Assembly (NCBI GenBank): GCA_025933895.1 | Contig: JAICZB010000040.1 | Span: 1-13,060 of the forward strand | Source: Thermoleophilia bacterium | GTDB lineage: Bacteria > Actinomycetota > Thermoleophilia > Gaiellales > Gaiellaceae | DNA length: 13,060 nt | Direction of reading: 5' to 3' | Shown: positions 7,929 through 13,060 of the stretch, piece after piece | Position numbering within the stretch: the first letter of the stretch is position 1 | Layout: each line of letters starts with the position of its first letter | The notes under the pieces: model-generated | Seen by the model: only the letters and a program-made list of their open reading frames with translations | Told to the model about the DNA's origin: nothing | Database searches by the model: none | Program-made: the position numbers and the translations under genes

Positions 7929-7934
7929 ATCCTA
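7929..7934 (-). promoter_or_regulatory. Candidate -10 box of the livJHMGF operon
   Basis: The 93-bp gap before livJ (7859-7951) is the longest non-coding stretch in the window. On the minus strand it contains TAGGAT (TANNNT type), predicting a start near 7922 and a leader of about 64 nt. No convincing -35 is seen, and no hairpin terminator separates it from the preceding LarA-like gene, so some read-through is possible. The rest of the leader is GC-rich with no recognisable riboswitch. Confidence 0.3.
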
Positions 7935-7951
7935 ATCCGTTGCAAGCGGGA

Positions 7952-9457
7952 TTACGAGTGCTGCGGCTCGCGGACGGCGATCGGGAAAAACGGCGGCGCG
8001 AGGAGGAAGCCGATGCGCGCGTCGGGGCCGCGTTGCCCGCGCGCCATCTGGAGCGCCGCGCCGATGCCGCCGATCGGGACGAAGCCGAGCTGCCTGACCG
8101 CGGCAGCATCCCGAGCACCGGCGATGTAGACGGCGCCGAGCCGCTGGAGCGCGGGCCGGCAGGCCTCCCAGTCGCGGAACGGCAGCAGCGGATGGACCGT
8201 TCGGCCGGCGCGATATGCCTCGACGGCGCGCACGTCCGCGGCGACCGTCTCCTCGACGGCGGCCAGCAGCGCGGGGTCGCGCGCGACCGGGTCGGAACGG
8301 AAGAAGACGAGGTAGGGCTGCTGCGTCGGCCGCTCGAAGGCGCGCCGGAAGCGATGGACGAGGATCACGATGCCGCCCTCCCGCACCGGAAAGGCGTCCC
8401 GCCACATTCCCAGCGCATGCGCGAGCCCGAGATGCGCCGCGAGGAGCGGATTCGGCTGCTCGCGCGGCAGAAAGGGCGTCGTGCCGGGAATCGAGATCAC
8501 GAGCGCGTCGAGCGGCTCGTCGAGCGTTGCCCGGCGCAGCTCGATCGCGCGGAGCAGGGCCTCGGCGTGTGCGACCGACGGCGGCCCCGCGAGCACCGCC
8601 GCCGTCGTCCGCACGCCTCGGAGCGCGCGCAGAACGCGGCGGCGAACGGGCTCCGGCGCGGCCGAGAACGCGAGGCGCAGCGGCGAGCGGGCGATCCGCT
8701 CGGCCGCGTCCAGCTCGTACGGATAGCCGCGCAGGGGGCCCGTGAACTGCGGGTGGTTGAGCACGAGCGAGACGCCGAAGAGCGGGACTTGCGCCGCCAG
8801 TGTCCGCTCGACGAGCGTCGCGAGGCGCCAGCCCTCGGAGCCTCCGGTCTCGAGGAGCGACTCCGCCGTCGCGCGGCGCTGCGTCTCGGCGTCGGTGGCC
8901 GCGAGGAGGGTTGCCGGGCCGCCGTGGAGGACGGTTTCCGCTGCGCTCACCACGACGACGAGGTCGGTCTCGACGAGCTCGCGGGCGAGCCGGACGCGCG
9001 GCGCGCCGGCAGGAACTCCGGCGAGCGCCGGATCGGCGGCGTCGTGCACCGCTACCCGGCCGTGGAAGCGGCGGCGCAGCTCGGGGGTCACGAGGGCTGC
9101 GATCTCCGGCCGGCTCGCGCGCCGGGCGAGGCCGCCGGCCACGAGCAGCGTCTGGTTCTCGCTGGGGACGCCGAGCTCCGCGAGCGCGTCGCTCACCGTC
9201 GCGATCGCCAGCGCGCGCGGGTCGCCCAGCACGTTCCCGATCGGCAGCGCAGGCGGCTCGACCACGATCGTGACCCGCGACGCTCCCGCAGCGAGCGCCT
9301 CGAGCGGGTCGCCGTCGAGGGGAAAGCGCAGTGCCTCCCGCGTCGCCGCCTCGACGTCCGTCGGCCGGCCCGGCGCGGGCGGCCGCAAGATACGCGCGTC
9401 GGCGGGCGCCGATGCCACGACGAGGCGCGTGCCGGAAAGGAGCGGGATGCGCGGCAC
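7952..9457 (-). CDS. LarA-like protein (lactate racemase domain, DUF2088), active site altered
   Basis: The 501-residue protein resembles the nickel-dependent lactate racemase LarA family along most of its length: 'GASRVTIVVEPPALPIGNVL' (about 58-77; LarA has a D-x-T-R-P motif here), 'LAELGVPSENQTLLVAGGL' (92-110), 'ELRRRFHGRVAVHDAADP' with His138-Asp139 at the place of the catalytic HD, 'VETDLVVVVSAAETVLHGG' with His178 matching the second catalytic His, 'FGVSLVLN', and C-terminal segments 'LDALVISIPGTTPFL' and 'EGGIVILVHRF'. The Asp/Arg of DxTRP and the lysine ten residues after the second His, which binds the nickel-pincer cofactor in LarA, are missing (Thr188 at that spacing). It may be a different racemase/epimerase or a non-racemase. 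It starts at GTG 9457, one base inside the stop of the preceding GNAT gene (TAGTG), indicating coupled translation. No larB/C/E cofactor genes lie in the window. Confidence 0.78.
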   Translation of the reverse strand: MPRIPLLSGTRLVVASAPADARILRPPAPGRPTDVEAATREALRFPLDGDPLEALAAGASRVTIVVEPPALPIGNVLGDPRALAIATVSDALAELGVPSENQTLLVAGGLARRASRPEIAALVTPELRRRFHGRVAVHDAADPALAGVPAGAPRVRLARELVETDLVVVVSAAETVLHGGPATLLAATDAETQRRATAESLLETGGSEGWRLATLVERTLAAQVPLFGVSLVLNHPQFTGPLRGYPYELDAAERIARSPLRLAFSAAPEPVRRRVLRALRGVRTTAAVLAGPPSVAHAEALLRAIELRRATLDEPLDALVISIPGTTPFLPREQPNPLLAAHLGLAHALGMWRDAFPVREGGIVILVHRFRRAFERPTQQPYLVFFRSDPVARDPALLAAVEETVAADVRAVEAYRAGRTVHPLLPFRDWEACRPALQRLGAVYIAGARDAAAVRQLGFVPIGGIGAALQMARGQRGPDARIGFLLAPPFFPIAVREPQHS

Positions 9458-10371
9458 TAGGGAATCGAGCGGTAGAGCCGCAGGAAGACCGGTCGGAAGC
9501 CGCGTTTCGGCCAGAACCGTGAGGCCCAGAGGTTCGTCATCCGCCAGTCGGTCGTGATCGTCGGATAGCCGCTCTCGTGCGCCCACCGGATGACGTGGGC
9601 CGTGAGCGCTCGACCGACGCCGGTGCCGCGCGCCGCGGGCTCTGTCGACGCCTGCGAGAGGTCGATGCTGTTGTCGGGCACGCGCAGGTCGGCCGCGCGC
9701 TCGCCGAGAAGGAAGTGTCCGACGACCCGGCCGCGTCGCTCGGCCACGAAGAGCTTCCAATCCTCGTCGTCGTCCTCGCGCCACTCCGCAAGCACCTCCT
9801 CGTAGGGCTGGAGCTCGATGCCCGAGAAGCTCGGGGACGGCTGCATGGCGCGCGACATCTCGAGGTCCAGACGGGCGGCTTCCGGAAAGTCGTCGCGCGT
9901 TCCCCGCCGGATCTCGACGTCGCCCTCGACCGGCTCGTCCGGCGTGGTCGCGCGGATCGCGAGCGCGGCCGACGCCCCGAAGCAGAGGCGAAACCATGCG
10001 TCGATCAGAGCTGTCTCGTGGAACGGGACGAAGACGAAGTGGCGCGTCGCCCCGCTCTCGACCCACTGGTGCGCCGCGGCCGCGTAGAGATCGCGCATGA
10101 GCTCCGGGTCGCGCACGGCCTGTCCGGCGACGCCGCTCCAGGCATGGGTCCCCATGAAGTTGTCGCGGCGCTGGCCGAGCAGGTAGCCGACCACCGCGCC
10201 GTCCTCCAAGGCCACCGCCCCCGTCGCGTCCTGCCACTCCTTCTCGATCTCGGCGGCGAAGTCCCTCCGCTCCGGCAGGAGTGGCTCCTGCATGCGATCC
10301 GCGGCGTGCCGCTCGGCAAGCAGCGCCGCAGCGCCCTCCACGTGCTCGTCGGCGAAGGGGACGATCTCCAT
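9457..10371 (-). CDS. Tandem-domain GNAT family N-acetyltransferase
   Basis: The 304-residue protein has two GNAT-type halves. The C-terminal half (about 150-304) is the intact acetyltransferase: 'VEIRRGTRDDFPEAARLD' opens the fold, 'LFVAERRGRVVGHFLLGE' forms beta-3/4, and 'EPAARGTGVGRALTAHVI' is motif A (R/Q-x-x-G-x-G/A) that binds acetyl-CoA pyrophosphate, followed by 'GYPTITTDWRMTNLWASRFWPKRGF', the usual motif B with a neighbour Asn and aromatic residues. The N-terminal half (about 1-140) has GNAT-like elements ('VALEDGAVVGYLLGQR', 'VPFHETALIDAWFRLCFG') but no clear acetyl-CoA loop, so it is probably a structural or degenerate repeat. The acceptor is unknown. It starts at ATG 10371 without a visible Shine-Dalgarno, 20 bp from the divergent polA start, and is translationally linked to the LarA-like gene after it. 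Confidence 0.88.
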   Translation of the reverse strand: MEIVPFADEHVEGAAALLAERHAADRMQEPLLPERRDFAAEIEKEWQDATGAVALEDGAVVGYLLGQRRDNFMGTHAWSGVAGQAVRDPELMRDLYAAAAHQWVESGATRHFVFVPFHETALIDAWFRLCFGASAALAIRATTPDEPVEGDVEIRRGTRDDFPEAARLDLEMSRAMQPSPSFSGIELQPYEEVLAEWREDDDEDWKLFVAERRGRVVGHFLLGERAADLRVPDNSIDLSQASTEPAARGTGVGRALTAHVIRWAHESGYPTITTDWRMTNLWASRFWPKRGFRPVFLRLYRSIP

Positions 10372-10378
10372 GGAGCCG

Positions 10379-10384
10379 TAGACT
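10379..10384 (+). promoter_or_regulatory. Candidate -10 box of polA, placed for a leaderless transcript
   Basis: TAGACT (TANNNT) ends eight bases before the A of the polA ATG at 10392, so initiation would fall at or within a base or two of the start codon. No Shine-Dalgarno is visible, and the intergenic space is only 20 bp, which fits leaderless translation, common in actinobacteria. No good -35 is seen; it would lie inside the divergent GNAT gene. Confidence 0.45.
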
Positions 10385-10391
10385 CGCAGAG

Positions 10392-12953
10392 ATGTCGCCG
10401 AAGACGCTGACGGGCGCCGAGCTCGACCTGAACGACGCGCCTGCGCGCGACGCCGAGCTCTTCCTCGTCGACGGCAACAACCTCGCGTATCGCGCGTTCT
10501 TCGCGCTGCCGGAAGAGCTGGCGACGAGCGAGGGCTTCCCGACGAATGCGCTGCTCGGCTTCACGAACATGCTCTTCAAGCTCCTCTCCGACTACAGGCC
10601 GAAGGGCGTCGCGGTCGCCTGGGACACGCGCCCGGTGCACCGCCACGCGCAGGCCGAGGCGGCCGAGGTCGTCTACAAGGAGGGCCGCCGGCCGATGCCC
10701 GACCTCCTCCGCGAGCAGTTCCCGCACCTCCGGCCGATCGTCGAGGCGTTCGGCTACCGGAACCTCGAGTTCGAGGGCTGGGAGGCGGACGACGTGATCG
10801 CGACGCTCGCGACGCGGGCCGACGACGCGGCCATCAGGACGTGCGTCGTCTCGACCGACCGCGACGCGTTCCAGCTCGTGTCCGAGAACGTCTGCCTGAT
10901 GATGACGCCGCGCGGCGTGAGCGACGTCAACGTCTACACGCCCGAGCGCGTCGAGGCGCGCTACGGCATCCGGCCCGACCAGATCCCGGACTTCATCGGG
11001 CTGAAGGGGGATACGTCGGACAACATCCCGGGCGTCCCCGGCATCGGCGACAAGACCGCAGGGCAACTCGTCGCGCAGTACGGGTCGCTCGAGGACGTGC
11101 TCGAGCACGTCGAGGAGCTCTCGCCCGCGCGGAAGAAGAACCTGACGGAGTTCGCGGAGCAGGCGCGCGCCGCGAAAGTGCTCGCGACGATGCGCCGCGA
11201 CCTCGAGCTCGACTGCGATCCGGCCGAGCTCGTCCTCGCGCCGCCGGACCGGTCGCAGCTGCGCGAGATGTTCCGGCAGTTCGAGTTCCGCGCGTTGCTG
11301 GGGCGGGTGGACGACCTCGACGAGGCGGTGCCGGCGCGCGAGCGGATCTCGGCTGGCACTGCGGTGCCGTGGCGCGAGGGCGACGTCCCGCGCGTCGACT
11401 CGATCGCGGGTATCGCGGCCGACGAGGGCCGGATCGCGGTCGCGCTCGGCGACGAGGTCGTCGTCTCGCCGCGGCCGGAGCGGCTCGACGGCATGTTCGT
11501 CGCGCACGACGCCAAGGCGCTCGGCGTCGAGGCCGCCGACGACACGATGATCCTCGCCTACCTGATCGATCCGGCGCGGAGCGAGTACCTCCTCGACGAC
11601 CTCGCTGCGGAGTACGCGGTCGAGGCGGTCGCGGAGCCGGAGGCCGAGGAGGAGACCGCACGGCTCGTCGGCCACGCGGCGGTCACGCTGCGCCTGCGCG
11701 AGCCGCTGCTCGACCGGGTCCGCGAGCGCGGCGCCGAGCCTCTCTACCGCGACGTCGAGATGCCGCTCACCGGCGTCCTCGGCCGGATGCAACAGGCCGG
11801 AGTCCGCATCGACACGTACCGCATGGGTGAGATCACGGCCCGCCTCGCCGATCGCGTCGAGGAGCTCGAGTCGCGCGCCTACGAGCTCTCGGGCGAGGAG
11901 TTCGTGCTCGGCTCGCCCCAGCAGCTCGGGCGCATCCTGTTCGAGAAGCTCGAGCTGACGCCCGGCCGCAAGGGCAAGACCGGCTACTCGACCGACACGA
12001 AGGTGCTGCGCTCGATCCGCTCCGAGCACGAGATCATCGGCGTGATCGAGGAGTGGCGCGAGCTCTCGAAGCTCCTCAACACGTACCTCCAGCCGCTGCC
12101 CGGGATGATCGGCGAGGACGGCCGCCTGCACACGACGTTCAACCAGACCGTCGCCGCCACGGGGCGCCTCTCGACGACGAGCCCGAACCTCCAGTCGATC
12201 CCGATCCGCACCGAGCTCGGCCGTGAGATCCGCTCGGCGTTCGTCGCGGAGCAGGGAGCTCGTCTCATCTCCGCCGACTACTCGCAAATCGAGCTGCGCA
12301 TCCTCGCGCACGTCTCCGGCGAGCCGAAGCTGCGCGAGGCGTTCGAGCGCGGCGAGGACATCCATACCGCGACGGCCGCCGAGGTGCTCGGCGTCGACCC
12401 CGCCAAGCTGACGCCCGCCGAGCGCTCGATCGCGAAGATGATCAACTTCGGGATCGTCTATGGGATCTCGGCCTTCGGACTCTCGGAGAACCTCGAGATC
12501 CCGCGCGAGCAGGCGCAGGAGTACATCGACGCGTACCTCGCGCGCTTCCCGCTCGTCCAGGACTTCATCTCCCGCACGATCGAGCAGGCCGAGCGCGACG
12601 GCTACGTGACGAGCCTGCTCGGGCGGCGCCGGCCCGTGCCCGAGCTGCGCGTCCGGAACCGCGCGACACGCGGGTTCGGAGAGCGCGTAGCCGTCAACTT
12701 CGTGATGCAGGGCTCGAACGCGGACATCATCAAGGTGGCGATGGTCGCGATCGAGCGCCGGCTGCGCGAGGAGGGGAGGAGCGCGCGGCTCGTCCTCCAG
12801 GTGCACGACGAGCTGCTGCTCGAGGCGCCGGACGCGGAGACGTCGGTCGTGAAGGAGCTCGTGCGCGAGGAGATGTGCTCGGCCTATCCGCTCGATCCGC
12901 CGCTGGCGGTCGACGTGGGCGCCGGCGACTCCTGGGCCGACGCGAAGAGCTAA
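10392..12953 (+). CDS. polA: DNA polymerase I
   Basis: The 853-residue family A polymerase acts in Okazaki fragment processing and repair synthesis. Residues about 15-310 form the 5' nuclease: 'ELFLVDGNNLAYRAFFALP', 'WEADDVIATLA', 'STDRDAFQLV' (metal-binding acids) and 'GLKGDTSDNIPGVPGIGDKT' (about 203-223, helix-hairpin-helix). The central region (about 330-460) occupies the 3'-5' exonuclease position, but the D-x-E of exo I, the N-x-x-x-D of exo II and the Y-x-x-x-D of exo III are absent, so proofreading is not expected, as in other actinobacterial PolA and Taq. The polymerase core is intact: motif A 'ADYSQIELR' (Asp629), motif B 'RSIAKMINFGIVYG' (Arg678, Lys682, Phe686, Tyr690) and motif C 'VHDE' (804-807). 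Phe686 matches E. coli F762, which discriminates against dideoxynucleotides. It starts at ATG 10392; the longer upstream frame runs through the GNAT gene and is rejected. It ends with TAA, followed after 33 bp by another + strand gene. Confidence 0.96.
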   Translation: MSPKTLTGAELDLNDAPARDAELFLVDGNNLAYRAFFALPEELATSEGFPTNALLGFTNMLFKLLSDYRPKGVAVAWDTRPVHRHAQAEAAEVVYKEGRRPMPDLLREQFPHLRPIVEAFGYRNLEFEGWEADDVIATLATRADDAAIRTCVVSTDRDAFQLVSENVCLMMTPRGVSDVNVYTPERVEARYGIRPDQIPDFIGLKGDTSDNIPGVPGIGDKTAGQLVAQYGSLEDVLEHVEELSPARKKNLTEFAEQARAAKVLATMRRDLELDCDPAELVLAPPDRSQLREMFRQFEFRALLGRVDDLDEAVPARERISAGTAVPWREGDVPRVDSIAGIAADEGRIAVALGDEVVVSPRPERLDGMFVAHDAKALGVEAADDTMILAYLIDPARSEYLLDDLAAEYAVEAVAEPEAEEETARLVGHAAVTLRLREPLLDRVRERGAEPLYRDVEMPLTGVLGRMQQAGVRIDTYRMGEITARLADRVEELESRAYELSGEEFVLGSPQQLGRILFEKLELTPGRKGKTGYSTDTKVLRSIRSEHEIIGVIEEWRELSKLLNTYLQPLPGMIGEDGRLHTTFNQTVAATGRLSTTSPNLQSIPIRTELGREIRSAFVAEQGARLISADYSQIELRILAHVSGEPKLREAFERGEDIHTATAAEVLGVDPAKLTPAERSIAKMINFGIVYGISAFGLSENLEIPREQAQEYIDAYLARFPLVQDFISRTIEQAERDGYVTSLLGRRRPVPELRVRNRATRGFGERVAVNFVMQGSNADIIKVAMVAIERRLREEGRSARLVLQVHDELLLEAPDAETSVVKELVREEMCSAYPLDPPLAVDVGAGDSWADAKS

Positions 12954-12986
12954 GGCGCGGTGCGTCCGGCGTAGGATGGGTCCGGC

Positions 12987-13060
12987 GTGAGCGTGGCCGA
13001 GCCGGATACCGGCGTCTCGCCTCCGACCGTCACCGTTCGAGGCGACGGGCTCGTCCGGAC
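12987..13060 (+). CDS. Start of an unidentified protein (3' partial)
   Basis: From GTG 12987 the frame is open to the window end for 24 codons, beginning VSVAEPDTGVSPPTVTV, with high GC third positions like its neighbours. GGATGGG just upstream could serve as a ribosome site. An ATG at 12976 meets a stop after four codons and is excluded. The visible part is too short to assign a family; a Pro/Thr-rich N-terminus may be a flexible extension. It is inferred to be a gene because it follows polA by 33 bp on the same strand and the frame stays open. Confidence 0.45.
   Translation, partial: MSVAEPDTGVSPPTVTVRGDGLVR

Noticed and set aside
6620..9460. A very long open frame (over 900 codons) on the + strand opposite livJ and the LarA-like gene
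   Set aside because: Antisense shadow: GC-rich third positions remove stops from the opposite frame. The translation is low-complexity Arg/Ala/Glu-rich with no family motifs, while the minus-strand genes show clear ones.
10005..12806. A long minus-strand open frame opposite polA
   Set aside because: Same antisense effect; the peptide is a repetitive Arg/Leu/Asp/Val mix with no motif, and polA on the + strand is unmistakable.

Overview
The window is uniformly GC-rich, with dense genes, frequent GTG starts, ATGA/GTGA stop-start overlaps and almost no intergenic DNA. Gene content (a degenerate aldehyde dehydrogenase of actinobacterial type, a pyrophosphate-type phosphofructokinase, a branched-chain amino acid ABC operon, and a PolA without proofreading motifs) fits an actinobacterium. 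A deep lineage such as Thermoleophilia/Gaiellales is my best guess, but that is an inference from protein character and no marker gene proves it.

Left block (1-1564, + strand): three tightly coupled genes. The first is the 3' part of an aldehyde dehydrogenase homologue that lacks the catalytic domain. The second is a short TIM-barrel protein resembling indole-3-glycerol-phosphate synthase but without its catalytic lysines. The third is a small SAM-dependent methyltransferase. Two catalytically depleted proteins in one operon make this the least explained part of the window.

Middle block (1569-10371, - strand): read in the direction of transcription, the order is a double-GNAT acetyltransferase, a LarA-like (lactate racemase domain) protein, livJ, livH, livM, livG, livF, tRNA-Leu(CAA) and a 6-phosphofructokinase. 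livJHMGF encodes a complete ABC importer of the branched-chain amino acid/amide family (binding protein, two permeases, two ATPases); livH to livF all overlap by 4 bp. The tRNA lies 34 bp after livF, with its own candidate -10 box, and only 26 bp before the phosphofructokinase start, so the kinase may be co-transcribed with the tRNA. The phosphofructokinase has the Asp/Lys pair of pyrophosphate-dependent enzymes.

Right block (10392-13060, + strand): polA, divergent from the GNAT gene with only 20 bp between the two start codons and a -10-like box placed for a leaderless mRNA, then the first codons of another gene cut by the window end.

There is no sign of mobile elements, CRISPR, phage genes or rRNA. 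No stretch over 300 bases lacks a gene; the longest gap is the 93-bp livJ leader. Most of the window is ordinary chromosomal housekeeping sequence. The points worth checking are the degenerate-enzyme operon, the LarA-like protein without its cofactor lysine, the PPi-type kinase, the tRNA-kinase arrangement and the leaderless polA.
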